A stretch of DNA of 37,417 nt. Origin: an uncultured bacterium. GTDB lineage: Bacteria; Bacteroidota; Bacteroidia; Bacteroidales; Bacteroidaceae. The notes below the pieces were generated by a model, which was not told where the DNA came from, made no database searches, and saw only the letters and a program-made list of their open reading frames with translations. Positions within the stretch are counted from its first letter, which is position 1; each line of letters begins with the position of its first letter. The stretch spans positions 1 through 37,417 of the forward strand of contig CAMHUC010000033.1 in the NCBI GenBank assembly GCA_946188155.1. Reading direction: 5' to 3'. The position numbers and the translations under genes were made by a program. Shown one piece after another: positions 24,123-32,688 of the stretch.

Positions 24123-25499
24123 ATGAATACATTATTTGATAAGATATGGGACAAGCACGTCGTCCAGCAGGTGGACGACGGCCCTACACAGCTATATATC
24201 GACCGCCTCTACTGTCACGAGGTCACTTCGCCCCAGGCCTTCGACGGCATGCGGGCACGTGGACTCAAGTGCTTCCGTCCGCAGCAGATCTACTGCATGC
24301 CCGACCACAACACCCCCACCCACGACCAGGACAAACCGATTGCCGACCCTGTATCGCGGAATCAGGTGGATACCCTGCAGCGTAATGCTGCCGAGTTCGG
24401 ACTGACCCACTACGGCATGATGTCGTCATCGAATGGCATCATCCACGTGGTAGGCCCCGAGAAGGGACTATCGCTGCCCGGCATGACCATCGTCTGCGGC
24501 GACAGCCACACTTCAACCCACGGAGCCATGGGGGCTGTGGCCTTCGGCATCGGCACCTCAGAGGTGGAGATGGTGATGGCCTCGCAGTGCATCCTACAGC
24601 AGAAGCCCAAGTCGATGCGCATCAGCATCAACGGCAAGCTGCAGCGAGGGGTGACGGCCAAGGACGTGGCACTCTACCTGATGTCGCAGCTGACCACCTC
24701 GGGGGCCACGGGCTACTTCGTGGAGTACAGTGGCGACGTGGTCAGCCAGATGTCGATGGAGGGGCGCCTGACGCTCTGCAACCTCTCCATCGAGATGGGA
24801 GCACGCGGAGGCTTCGTGGCTCCCGACGCGACAACCTTCGAATATCTCCGTGGCCGTGAGTTCGCACCCAAGGGCGACGAGTGGGACAAGGCCGTCAGTT
24901 ACTGGCGAACGCTTCGTAGCGGCTCCGATGCCGTGTTTGACAAGGAACTGACATTCAGCGCCGAAGATATCGAGCCCCGCGTCACTTATGGAACAAACCC
25001 CGGCATGGGCATTGGCATCACCGAGGCCATACCCGCTGAGGGGGATGCCAACTTCAGCAAGGCCCTGCGCTACATGGGCTTCGAACCAGGGCAGAAGCTG
25101 CTCGGCACGAAGGTCGACTACGTGTTCCTCGGAGCCTGCACCAACGGGCGCATAGAGGACTTCCGCGCATTCGCCTCCATCGCCGAGGGGCGGCAGAAGC
25201 ATCCCGATGTCACCGCATGGCTCGTGCCCGGATCCTGGGCTGTCGACCGTCAGATCCGGGAGGAGGGCCTCGACAGGGTGCTCCAGGCTGCCGGCTTCGA
25301 AATCCGACAGCCTGGCTGCTCGGCCTGCCTGGCGATGAACGACGACAAGATACCCGCCGGCCGGCTCGCCGTGTCCACCTCCAACCGCAACTTCGAAGGC
25401 CGACAGGGGCCTGGGGCCCGAACCATACTGGCATCGCCGCTCACGGCGGCGGCAGCAGCCATAACAGGCCAGATCACCGACCCCCGTGCGTTCATTTAA
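24123..25499 (+). CDS. leuC: 3-isopropylmalate dehydratase, large subunit
   Basis: 458 residues of the aconitase superfamily. The [4Fe-4S] ligands are Cys339 ([11 protein letters not shown]), Cys399 and Cys402 ([12 protein letters not shown]), matching the E. coli pattern. [24 protein letters not shown] is the substrate-binding signature. With LeuD it isomerises 2-isopropylmalate to 3-isopropylmalate, and in the citramalate route converts citramalate to 3-methylmalate via citraconate. [14 protein letters not shown] is the standard start. It is followed by an unusually long 331-bp repeat-filled gap before leuD. Confidence 0.96.
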   Translation: MNTLFDKIWDKHVVQQVDDGPTQLYIDRLYCHEVTSPQAFDGMRARGLKCFRPQQIYCMPDHNTPTHDQDKPIADPVSRNQVDTLQRNAAEFGLTHYGMMSSSNGIIHVVGPEKGLSLPGMTIVCGDSHTSTHGAMGAVAFGIGTSEVEMVMASQCILQQKPKSMRISINGKLQRGVTAKDVALYLMSQLTTSGATGYFVEYSGDVVSQMSMEGRLTLCNLSIEMGARGGFVAPDATTFEYLRGREFAPKGDEWDKAVSYWRTLRSGSDAVFDKELTFSAEDIEPRVTYGTNPGMGIGITEAIPAEGDANFSKALRYMGFEPGQKLLGTKVDYVFLGACTNGRIEDFRAFASIAEGRQKHPDVTAWLVPGSWAVDRQIREEGLDRVLQAAGFEIRQPGCSACLAMNDDKIPAGRLAVSTSNRNFEGRQGPGARTILASPLTAAAAAITGQITDPRAFI

Positions 25500-25570
25500 A
25501 TCGAAAATACGAAAATCGAAAATATTAACTCAAGTTTCCCACCCCTCAAATCTTTTAAGAACAACGAATT

Positions 25571-25786
25571 AAGACGAATTTTACGAATTTCACAAATGAA
25601 AACAGGTTTTACGAATCACATGCGCTCGGCTCTGCCGCTTGCTACAGAAGGGACGCAAGAATTTGCTACGCGCAGGCAATCGCCGCCTGCGGCGAAAATT
25701 TGTGAAATTAGTTATAATTCGTACAATTCGTGAGATTCGTCTTCGCTCGAGCTCTGCTCGCTTGCTACCGAAGGGACGCAAGAATT
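25571..25786. repeat. Repeat element between leuC and leuD
   Basis: A 40-bp direct repeat: copy 1 at 25624-25663, copy 2 at 25745-25786. Both contain GCTTGCTAC-GAAGGGACGCAAGAATT with one substitution. An imperfect inverted repeat (19 of 23 bp) joins 25571-25593 and 25721-25743, both built from CGAATT/TTCG units; AATTTCACAAAT (25586-25597) also pairs exactly with 25698-25709. No protein-like frame is seen. The element sits inside an operon, so it is transcribed. Confidence 0.85.
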
Positions 25787-25830
25787 CGTTGTTGAAAAGA
25801 AAAGAGTGGGAAAATTCAAATAATAATAAG

Positions 25831-26427
25831 GTGAAACAGAAATTCGACATCATTACCTCGACCTGCGTTCCACTTCCGCTTGAGAACGTGGATACCGACC
25901 AGATCATACCCGCACGTTTCCTCAAGGCCACCACGCGAGAGGAGAAATTCTTCGGCGACAACCTGTTCCGCGACTGGCGCTACAACGCTGACGGAACAGA
26001 GAACCGCGACTTCGTACTCAACAATCCAGCCTACCGGGGGTGCATCCTCGTGGCTGGCAAGAACTTCGGCTCTGGCTCCTCGCGCGAACATGCCGCATGG
26101 GCCATCGCCGGCTACGGCTTCCGCGTGGTCATCAGCTCGTTCTTCGCTGATATCCACAAGAACAACGAGCTCAACAACTTCGTCCTGCCATGCCAGGTAT
26201 CGGAGGATTTCCTCGAAGAATTGTTCCGTACTGTCAGGGAGAATCCCGAAAGCCTGGTTAAGGTCGACCTGCCCTGCCAGACGGTCACCAACCTCTCCAC
26301 AGGCCGCTGCGAGCACTTCGACATCAACGGCTACAAGAAGCACTGCCTGATGCAGGGGCTCGACGACATCGACTTCCTCGTTCAGAACCAAGACAAGACC
26401 ATCCTATGGGAACAGCAGAACAAGTAG
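25831..26427 (+). CDS. leuD: 3-isopropylmalate dehydratase, small subunit
   Basis: 198 residues from a GTG at 25831 (VKQKFDIITSTCVPLPLENV). That start gives the normal family length and N-terminus; the frame is open back to 25639 but there only translates the repeat element. Signatures: DTDQIIPARFLK at the N-terminus and GKNFGSGSSREHAAWAI in the middle, the swivelling domain that completes the LeuC active site. No ATG is available at the expected position, so a GTG start is inferred. The last 22 bp overlap the next gene, suggesting translational coupling. Confidence 0.92.
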   Translation: MKQKFDIITSTCVPLPLENVDTDQIIPARFLKATTREEKFFGDNLFRDWRYNADGTENRDFVLNNPAYRGCILVAGKNFGSGSSREHAAWAIAGYGFRVVISSFFADIHKNNELNNFVLPCQVSEDFLEELFRTVRENPESLVKVDLPCQTVTNLSTGRCEHFDINGYKKHCLMQGLDDIDFLVQNQDKTILWEQQNK

Positions 26428-27980
26428 GACAATACCGCCGCATACAGCCTTTCGTGGAGATTATGGACTCCACCCTGCGTGACGGCGAGCAGACCAGCGG
26501 CGTGAGCTTTCTGCCCCACGAGAAGCTCATCATCGCACGCATGCTGCTCGGCGACCTCGACGTCGACCGCATCGAGGTGGCCTCGGCACGCGTCAGCCAG
26601 GGAGAGCGAGAGGCCGTTGCCATGATCTGCCGCTATGCCGCCAAGGCCGACTGCCTCGAACGTGTCGAGGTGCTCGGCTTCGTGGATGGCGGCAAGAGCA
26701 TCGACTGGGCCTCCGACTGCGGGTGCCGCACCATCAACCTGCTGGCCAAGGGGTCCCTGAAGCATTGCACCCAGCAGCTGAAGAAAACGCCCGAGGAGCA
26801 CATCGACGACATTCGCCGAGAGGTGCGCTACGCCCGCAGCAGGGGAGTCACCGTCAACCTCTACCTCGAGGACTGGTCGAACGGCATGAAGGAGTCGCCT
26901 TTCTACGTCTACCAACTGATGGATGCACTCTGCGACTCAGGCATACGCCGCTTCATGCTGCCCGACACGCTGGGCATCATGAACCCCCTGCAGTGCATAG
27001 AATACTTCCGGAAGATGATCAAGCGATACCCCGACACCCACTTCGACTTCCACGCCCACAACGACTACGACCTGGCCGTGAGCAACTCGCTGGCCGCCGT
27101 GCTCAGCGGGGCCAAAGGGCTCCACGTCACCGTCAACGGACTGGGCGAACGCTGTGGCAACGCGCCGCTGTCGAGCGTGCAGGTCATTCTCAAGGATCAG
27201 TTCAATGCCAGAACCAATATCCGCGAGGATAAGCTCAACGACATCTCACGACTCGTGGAGAGCTACAGCGGAATAGCCGTGGCGCCCAACCAGCCCATCA
27301 TCGGCGACAACGTCTTTACACAGGTGGCCGGCGTCCATGCCGACGGCGACAACAAGGGAGGCCTCTACCACAATGCTCTCGTGCCCGAGCGGTTCGGACG
27401 CCGCCGAGAGTATGCCTTGGGCAAGAACAGCGGAAAGGCTAACATTGCCCGCAACCTCGAGGAACTGGGGCTCGAGCTGACGCCCGAGCAGACGCGCCGA
27501 GTCACCCAGCGCATCACAGAGCTGGGCGACAAGAAAGAGCGCGTCACCCAGGAGGACCTCCCCTTCATCGTCAGCGACGTCCTTAAGCACGATGCGCCAG
27601 AGGATAAGGTGAAACTCGTAAGCTATGTGGTATCCACGGCCTACGGCCTGAAGCCTGGAGCAAACATTAAGGTGGAGATCAACGGAAAGCAGTACGAGGC
27701 ATCGGCCACCGGCGACGGGCAGTACGATGCCTTCGTCAAGTCGTTGCGGTACATCTATAAGAAGTACCTCGACCGCACCTTCCCCCTGCTGGCCAACTAT
27801 GCCGTCACCATCCCCCCCGGAGGGCGAACGGATGCCCTGGTGCAGACCGTCATCACCTGGAACGACAACGGCCGGATGCTCCGCACCCGCGGCCTCGACG
27901 CCGACCAGACGGAGGCTGCCATCAAGGCCACCTTCAAGATGCTCAACATCATCGAGAACGAGCATCAGAATCAGATTTGA
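26406..27980 (+). CDS. cimA: Second LeuA-family synthase, probably (R)-citramalate synthase
   Basis: 524 residues. The DRE-TIM barrel starts EIMDSTLRDGEQTSGVSFLP, with metal ligands His216 and His218 in DFHAHNDYDLAVSN and the VNGLGERCGNAPLSS signature. A C-terminal LeuA-type regulatory domain is present (about 410-520: VVSTAYGLKPGANIKVEINGKQYEASATGDGQYDAFVKSL). It is clearly different from leuA in the same operon. A paralogue with LeuC, LeuD and LeuB beside it is what the citramalate pathway to isoleucine needs: pyruvate plus acetyl-CoA to citramalate, then LeuCDB to 2-oxobutyrate. The Ile codons in the leader support this. Homocitrate synthase or a second isopropylmalate synthase remain possible. 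The start overlaps leuD by 22 bp. Confidence 0.72.
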   Translation: MGTAEQVGQYRRIQPFVEIMDSTLRDGEQTSGVSFLPHEKLIIARMLLGDLDVDRIEVASARVSQGEREAVAMICRYAAKADCLERVEVLGFVDGGKSIDWASDCGCRTINLLAKGSLKHCTQQLKKTPEEHIDDIRREVRYARSRGVTVNLYLEDWSNGMKESPFYVYQLMDALCDSGIRRFMLPDTLGIMNPLQCIEYFRKMIKRYPDTHFDFHAHNDYDLAVSNSLAAVLSGAKGLHVTVNGLGERCGNAPLSSVQVILKDQFNARTNIREDKLNDISRLVESYSGIAVAPNQPIIGDNVFTQVAGVHADGDNKGGLYHNALVPERFGRRREYALGKNSGKANIARNLEELGLELTPEQTRRVTQRITELGDKKERVTQEDLPFIVSDVLKHDAPEDKVKLVSYVVSTAYGLKPGANIKVEINGKQYEASATGDGQYDAFVKSLRYIYKKYLDRTFPLLANYAVTIPPGGRTDALVQTVITWNDNGRMLRTRGLDADQTEAAIKATFKMLNIIENEHQNQI

Positions 27981-27996
27981 TGCAATAATTAATAAT

Positions 27997-28036
27997 GTTA
28001 TGACGTTATGACGTTATAACGCTATAACGCAATAAT
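27997..28036. repeat. Five 8-bp tandem units (GTTATGAC type)
   Basis: GTTATGAC, GTTATGAC, GTTATAAC, GCTATAAC, GCAATAAT in tandem, filling the spacer before leuB. Confidence 0.85.
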
Positions 28037-28052
28037 GATTAAATAGAAGAAT

Positions 28053-29114
28053 ATGAAACTCAAGATTGCTATCCTCGCGGGCGACGGTATCGGCCCCGAG
28101 ATTATGAAACAGGGCGTGGCCGTGCTCGACGCCATCGCCAGCAAGTGCGGGCACCAGTTCGAATACGAAGAGGCACCCTGCGGCGCCCATGCCATCGACC
28201 TCTGTGGCGACCCCTATCCCGACAGCACCCATGAGGTGTGCATGCGTGCCGACGCGGTGCTCTTTGCTGCCGTAGGCGACCTGAAGTACGACCATGACCC
28301 CACGGCCAAGGTGCGCCCCGAGACCGGACTGCTGGCCATGCGCAAGAAACTGGGACTCTTTGCCAACGTGCGCCCCGTGGCCACCTTCGACTGCCTCATC
28401 CACAAGTCACCCCTGAAGGACGAGCTGCTACGCGGAGCCGACTTCGTGGTCATACGCGAACTCACCGGAGGTATGTACTTCGGAGAGAAATACCAGGACA
28501 ACGACAAAGCCTACGACACCGACATCTATACGCGCCCAGAGATAGAGCGAATACTGCGGGTGGCCTTCCAGACGGCCATGGCCCGCCGCCGCCACCTCAC
28601 CGTGGTCGACAAGGCCAACGTGCTGGCTTCCAGCCGGCTGTGGCGTCAGATTGCCAAGGAGATGGAACCGCTCTACCCTGAGGTCAAGACCGACTATATG
28701 TTCATCGACAATGCCTCCATGCGCGTGCTCACCGAGCCACGGTTCTTCGACGTCATCGTCACCGAGAATACCTTCGGCGACATTCTCACCGACGAGACAT
28801 CCTGCATCACCGGATCAATGGGCCTGCAGCCATCCAGCTCCCTCGGAGAGCACACACCGCTCTTCGAACCCGTGCATGGCTCCTGGCCCCAGGCTGCCGG
28901 GCAGAACCTGGCCAACCCACTGGCGCAGATACTCTCTGCCGCCATGCTCCTCGAGCACTTCGGACTCTCTCACGAGGGCACCCTCATCCGCGAGGCCGTC
29001 AGCGCATCGCTCGATGCCAACGTCCGCACCCCCGAGATACAGGTTGAGGGAGGACAGCACTACGGCACCCGCGAGGTGGGCGAGTGGATTGTCAAATACA
29101 TCAGGGAGAAGTGA
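28053..29114 (+). CDS. leuB: 3-isopropylmalate dehydrogenase
   Basis: 353 residues, the family length. [17 protein letters not shown] is the standard N-terminus. [21 protein letters not shown] holds the substrate-binding Arg residues, and [29 protein letters not shown] holds the metal-binding Asp residues. [30 protein letters not shown] is the NAD-binding region. It oxidatively decarboxylates 3-isopropylmalate to 2-oxoisocaproate, and should also act on 3-methylmalate if the citramalate route runs. Last enzyme of the operon; the TPR gene begins 5 bp after its stop. Confidence 0.96.
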   Translation: MKLKIAILAGDGIGPEIMKQGVAVLDAIASKCGHQFEYEEAPCGAHAIDLCGDPYPDSTHEVCMRADAVLFAAVGDLKYDHDPTAKVRPETGLLAMRKKLGLFANVRPVATFDCLIHKSPLKDELLRGADFVVIRELTGGMYFGEKYQDNDKAYDTDIYTRPEIERILRVAFQTAMARRRHLTVVDKANVLASSRLWRQIAKEMEPLYPEVKTDYMFIDNASMRVLTEPRFFDVIVTENTFGDILTDETSCITGSMGLQPSSSLGEHTPLFEPVHGSWPQAAGQNLANPLAQILSAAMLLEHFGLSHEGTLIREAVSASLDANVRTPEIQVEGGQHYGTREVGEWIVKYIREK

Positions 29115-29119
29115 ATATC

Positions 29120-29797
29120 ATGTACAGACTGGCAGCCATACTTTTCACTTTTCACTTTTCACTTCTCACTGCTCCTGCCCAGAGCCGAAGCCAGTGGCGA
29201 GACTCCCTTGAGACCCTCACCGAGCAGCTGCGGCGCGCGCCGGCAGACGTCGACCTGCGCCTGCGCAAGGCAGAGGCCAATATCAATCTGGAGCAGTGGG
29301 ACTATGCTCTGGCTGAATACGGCAAGATTCTCCATGCCGACGAGCAGAACCTCGCCGCACGCTACTTTCGGGCCTACGTCCACACACGCCAGCAACACTA
29401 CGACCTGGCACGCGTCGACTACGAGGCGTTCCTCAGCCTTGTACCACTCCATTTCGAGGCACGGCTCGGACTGGCCCACGTGCTGCAGAAGATGGGGCGC
29501 CGTTCCGACACCACCGACCAGCTGAACACCCTCGTGGAACTCTTCCCCGACTCTGCCACGGCCTATGCAGCCCGAGCTGCCTTCGAAACGGAGCAGCAGC
29601 TATACGACGTGGCACTCTTCGACTGGGACGAGGCCATCAGCCGACAGCCACTCAATGCCGACTTCGTGGTGTCGAAGGCCGACGTACTCATCCGCCAGAA
29701 CCGCCTGGCCGACGCACGAGCCGAACTCACGGCTGCCGTCAGCAGGGGCATACCCCGCTATGCGCTGAAGGAGTGGCTCGACAAGTGCAGCCGCTGA
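29120..29797 (+). CDS. Secreted TPR protein at the end of the leu operon
   Basis: 225 residues from MYRLAAILFTFHFSLLTAPAQ, a signal peptide; an in-frame ATG at 29084 within leuB is less likely. TPR-like repeats follow (VDLRLRKAEANINLEQWDYALAEYGKIL; AARYFRAYVHTRQQHYDLARVDYEAFLSL; AYAARAAFETEQQLYDVALFDWDEAI). It is probably a periplasmic helical scaffold of unknown partner. Only 5 bp separate it from leuB, so it is cotranscribed, though a link to leucine synthesis is not evident. The hydrophobic core of the signal peptide is encoded by four tandem 7-bp units, which is odd. Confidence 0.8.
   Translation: MYRLAAILFTFHFSLLTAPAQSRSQWRDSLETLTEQLRRAPADVDLRLRKAEANINLEQWDYALAEYGKILHADEQNLAARYFRAYVHTRQQHYDLARVDYEAFLSLVPLHFEARLGLAHVLQKMGRRSDTTDQLNTLVELFPDSATAYAARAAFETEQQLYDVALFDWDEAISRQPLNADFVVSKADVLIRQNRLADARAELTAAVSRGIPRYALKEWLDKCSR
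29142..29169 (+). repeat. Four tandem heptamers (TTTTCAC x3, TTCTCAC) in the signal-peptide region
   Basis: 28 bp with exact 7-bp period, coding for the h-region of the TPR protein signal peptide; same family as 1460-1487. Confidence 0.9.
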
Positions 29798-29904
29798 CGG
29801 CGGGCATCTCTGCTGTGACTGATGGGCTCATGGGCTGAAAGTTGCACACTCAGGTTGACAAAAAGAAAGAAAAAGGCCGAAATCGGTGAATTTCTGCATA
29901 AATA

Positions 29905-29936
29905 TTTGGTGGAATGAAATAAAAAGTGTAATTTCG
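29905..29936 (+). promoter_or_regulatory. Promoter of serC-serA
   Basis: TTTG (29905-29908), a 20-bp spacer and TAATTTCG (29929-29936), one base off TAnnTTTG; leader about 45 nt. Confidence 0.65.
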
Positions 29937-29988
29937 CGGCGTTTTTACGAAACAAGTATTCAAACATTATAAAATTCGAAAGTATCAA

Positions 29989-31056
29989 ATGAAGAAGTAC
30001 AACTTTAACGCAGGTCCGTCAATCCTTCCGCGCGAGGTGATTGAGAATACCGCTAAACAGTGTCTTGATTTCAATGGCTCCGGTCTCTCCCTGATGGAGA
30101 TCAGCCACCGTGCAAAGGACTTCCAGCCCGTGGTCGACGAGGCTGTGGCTCTCGTAAAGGAGCTACTCCAGGTGCCCGAGGGCTACTCGGTGATCTTCCT
30201 CGGCGGTGGCGCCTCATTGGAGTTCTGCATGATTCCCTACAACTTCCTCATCAAGAAGGCTGCCTATCTCAACACCGGTGTGTGGGCCAAGAAAGCCATG
30301 AAGGAGGCCAAGCTCTTCGGCGAGGTGGTCGAGGTGGCTTCTTCTGCAGATGCCAACTATACCTTCATCCCCAAGGACTGGACTGTCCCCGCCGATGCCG
30401 ACTATCTGCACATCACCTCCAACAACACCATCTACGGCACCGAGATCCGCCGCGACCTCGACGTGCCCGTGCGCCTGATTGCCGACATGTCGTCCGACAT
30501 CTTCTCCCGCCCCGTCGACGTCGCCAAGTACGATGCCATCTATGCCGGTGCGCAGAAGAACATGGCCATGGCCGGCGTGACAGTCATTATCGTCAAGGAC
30601 GACGCACTGGGCCGTGCGCCCCGCGAGATACCCACCATGCTCGACTATCGCACCCACGTGGACAAGGGCTCCATGTTCAACACGCCTCCCGTGGTGCCCA
30701 TCTACTGCGCTCTGGAGAATCTCCGCTGGCTCAAGCGGCAGGGGGGAGTAGAGGCCATGGACAAGCTCGCACAGCAGCGCGCCGAGATCGTCTACGGCGA
30801 GATCGACCGCAACAAGCTCTTCCAGGGCACCGCGCGCGAGGAGGACCGCTCGCTGATGAATATCTGCTTCGTCATGGCCCCAGAGTACAAGGAGCTGGAG
30901 AAGGAGTTCCTCGACTTCGCCACCTCCTGCGGCATGGTCGGCGTCAAGGGCCATCGCTCAGTAGGAGGCTTCCGCGCCAGCTGCTACAATGCCCAGACCA
31001 TCGAGGGCTGCCAGGCGCTCGTGGCCTGCATGAAGGAGTTCGAAAGCAAGCACTAA
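29989..31056 (+). CDS. serC: Phosphoserine aminotransferase
   Basis: 355 residues. The N-terminus [17 protein letters not shown] is typical. The PLP-binding lysine is Lys190 in [22 protein letters not shown] (around 73-80) and [13 protein letters not shown] bind cofactor phosphate and substrate. [12 protein letters not shown] near the C-terminus is the family's GGFRAS(I/C)YNA motif. It converts 3-phosphohydroxypyruvate and glutamate to phosphoserine, and may also serve pyridoxal phosphate synthesis. First gene of a two-gene unit; serA starts 28 bp after its stop. Confidence 0.96.
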   Translation: MKKYNFNAGPSILPREVIENTAKQCLDFNGSGLSLMEISHRAKDFQPVVDEAVALVKELLQVPEGYSVIFLGGGASLEFCMIPYNFLIKKAAYLNTGVWAKKAMKEAKLFGEVVEVASSADANYTFIPKDWTVPADADYLHITSNNTIYGTEIRRDLDVPVRLIADMSSDIFSRPVDVAKYDAIYAGAQKNMAMAGVTVIIVKDDALGRAPREIPTMLDYRTHVDKGSMFNTPPVVPIYCALENLRWLKRQGGVEAMDKLAQQRAEIVYGEIDRNKLFQGTAREEDRSLMNICFVMAPEYKELEKEFLDFATSCGMVGVKGHRSVGGFRASCYNAQTIEGCQALVACMKEFESKH

Positions 31057-31084
31057 TCAAATGAATCCAGAAAGAATATAGCAA

Positions 31085-32002
31085 ATGAAGATTCTTGTTG
31101 CAACAGAGAAACCGTTTGCTGCAGCCGCAGTGAATGGTATAAAGGCAGAAGTGGAGGCAGCAGGCCATGAGCTGGTGCTGCTGGAGAAATACACCGAGAA
31201 GCAGCAGCTGCTCGACGCAGTGAAGGATGCCGATGCCATGATTATACGCTCAGATAAGGTCGATGCCGAGGTGCTCGATGCTGCACGTCAGCTGAAGATT
31301 GTGGTACGAGCCGGTGCTGGCTACGACAACATCGACCTGGCAGCAGCCACAGCCCACAAGGTGGTGGCTGAGAACACGCCCGGACAGAATGCCAACGCCG
31401 TGGCCGAACTCGTGTTTGGACTCCTGGTGATGGCCGTCAGAGGATTCTATAACGGCAAGAGCGGCTCGGAGCTGCTCGGCAAGAAGCTGGGCATCCTGGC
31501 TTTCGGCAACGTGGGCCGCAACGTGGCGCGCATCGCCAAGGGCTTCGGCATGCAGGTATATGCCTACGACGCTTTCTGCCCAGCCGAGGCCATCGAGCAG
31601 GCGGGCGTTCACGCAGTGACGTGTCAGGACGCTCTCTTCGAGGAGTGTGATGTCGTGTCGCTTCATATCCCAGCTACTCCCGAGACCCGCCAGAGCATCA
31701 ACTACGCCCTCGTGGGCAAGATGAAAAAGGGTGGCATACTGGTCAACACCGCCCGCAAGGAGGTCATCAACGAGCCCGAGCTGCTCAAGCTCATGCAGGA
31801 GCGCGACGACCTGAAGTACGTCACCGACATCATGCCCGATGCCAACGACGAGTTCCGCAAGTTCGAAGGCCGCTACTTCTCCACCCCCAAGAAGATGGGT
31901 GCCCAGACGGCCGAGGCCAACATCAACGCCGGCATTGCCGCCGCCCGTCAGATCAATGCCTTCTTCAAGGACGGCGACACCCGCTTCCAGGTAAACAAGT
32001 AA
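31085..32002 (+). CDS. serA: D-3-phosphoglycerate dehydrogenase, short type with Lys in place of catalytic His
   Basis: 305 residues, lacking the C-terminal ACT domain of long SerA. The NAD-binding motif is GNVGRNVA near residues 141-148 and the conserved Arg is Arg224 (NTARKEV). In most D-2-hydroxyacid dehydrogenases a Glu and a TPH-type His complete the relay. Here the corresponding segments read DIMPDANDEF and STPKKMGAQTAEA, with Lys269 at the His position. As I recall, this matches a known short PGDH subtype (Lys type) described from Entamoeba and Bacteroides-like enzymes. The neighbouring serC supports 3-phosphoglycerate oxidation as the first step of serine synthesis. Confidence 0.93.
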   Translation: MKILVATEKPFAAAAVNGIKAEVEAAGHELVLLEKYTEKQQLLDAVKDADAMIIRSDKVDAEVLDAARQLKIVVRAGAGYDNIDLAAATAHKVVAENTPGQNANAVAELVFGLLVMAVRGFYNGKSGSELLGKKLGILAFGNVGRNVARIAKGFGMQVYAYDAFCPAEAIEQAGVHAVTCQDALFEECDVVSLHIPATPETRQSINYALVGKMKKGGILVNTARKEVINEPELLKLMQERDDLKYVTDIMPDANDEFRKFEGRYFSTPKKMGAQTAEANINAGIAAARQINAFFKDGDTRFQVNK

Positions 32003-32013
32003 ATTCCAGAGTA

Positions 32014-32041
32014 TCACACGGGGGGGCTGCCCCCCCTGTGA
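32014..32041 (+). terminator. GC-rich hairpin after serA
   Basis: TCACA/TGTGA plus G7/C7 stems with a CTG loop and one bulged C. Very stable but without a T-run, so it may terminate inefficiently or protect the 3' end. Confidence 0.5.
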
Positions 32042-32067
32042 GCAAAAGAATAAAAGCTATTCATAAA

Positions 32068-32149
32068 AATTCGTGGCCGATTCATGGTAATTCGTGTTAA
32101 AAAACTCTCTCAATTTTTCACACGAATTACCACGAACTGACCACGAATT
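32068..32149. repeat. Imperfect inverted repeat built of AATTCGTGG units
   Basis: Arms of 30 bp at 32068-32097 and 32120-32149 (26 of 30 match), 22-bp loop. Lies between serA and the smalltalk ORF. Confidence 0.85.
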
Positions 32150-32197
32150 TCTTCACGAAATGATTTTACTCAGTTGCTCGTCGTTTCCGACTTTTTC

Positions 32198-32299
32198 TTA
32201 GTACCCCAGGCACGAGGTGGCTCCCAGAGCCGTCAGCACAGCCGAGATGATGCTGGCCGCTATCTGCAGTATCCATTTCAATGTCTCTTTCTTCGTCAT
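32198..32299 (-). CDS. Smalltalk-type small membrane peptide
   Basis: 33 residues: MTKKETLKWILQIAASIIS, then AVLTALGATSCLGY. This is the pattern of the smalltalk protein, a tiny Bacteroidetes peptide with a charged N-terminus, one hydrophobic helix and a C-terminal SC motif. As I recall it is usually encoded with an HU-like protein and an N-acetylmuramoyl-L-alanine amidase. Its function is unknown; the helix and Cys suggest a membrane-inserted or lipidated peptide. Here no amidase follows on the minus strand, and only the tail of an upstream gene survives, so the cassette is decayed although this ORF is intact. Confidence 0.82.
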   Translation of the reverse strand: MTKKETLKWILQIAASIISAVLTALGATSCLGY

Positions 32300-32353
32300 A
32301 CGCGATTTTAGTTTTTTGTTTCGACTTTAGACTATAGATTTTTTTGAGGGGGA

Positions 32354-32444
32354 GTCACACAGATCTCACAGATTTTGCTGCGGGAATGAAGAGGATTGCG
32401 ACAGGGGGCGTTGAAATCCGTGAAATCCGTGAGATCCGTGTGAC
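32354..32444. repeat. Inverted repeat with AGATCTCACAGATTT-type arms
   Basis: 22-bp arms at 32354-32375 and 32423-32444 (20 of 22 match). It resembles in style the 32068-32149 repeat and the leuC-leuD element. Confidence 0.8.
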
Positions 32445-32457
32445 ATAAAGCCCGCTG

Positions 32458-32571
32458 CTACGGCTCCGGCTCCGGTGCGGGCGCGGGGTTCACGATGGCG
32501 TCGATGGCCTCGCGGGCAGCCTTCGTCCAGCGGAACGAGGCGTCGCCGTTCAGCTCCGCGCGCGCCGCACC
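32458..32571 (-). pseudogene. C-terminal remnant of a gene upstream of smalltalk
   Basis: 37 codons without a start: GAARAELNGDASFRWTKAA, then REAIDAIVNPAPAPEPEP and a stop. Codon choice is strongly GC-rich, as in genes, and the Pro-Glu tail is protein-like. An in-frame stop lies two codons upstream of the first Gly, so the 5' part is missing. Its position directly upstream of smalltalk suggests an HU-like DNA-binding protein of the same cassette, but the fragment itself is too short to prove that. Confidence 0.5.
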
Positions 32572-32591
32572 AATTTGTTAACCCCCGCCAG

Positions 32592-32619
32592 GAGCCTCTT
32601 ATTCCCCATTAGGAGGCTC
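32592..32619. repeat. Short inverted repeat GAGCCTC/GAGGCTC
   Basis: 7-bp arms 14 bp apart, in the spacer between the remnant and the AT-rich palindrome. Confidence 0.5.
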
Positions 32620-32688
32620 TTATCAAGCATATTTATGCATAATCCATTGAGCGTCAAACGGTTTGCTGCTCCGGCCAATACGCGCCCC

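Noticed and set aside
25639..25830. N-terminal extension of LeuD by 64 residues
   Set aside because: The extension is Arg/Lys-rich translation of the repeat element; LeuD proteins start close to the GTG at 25831.
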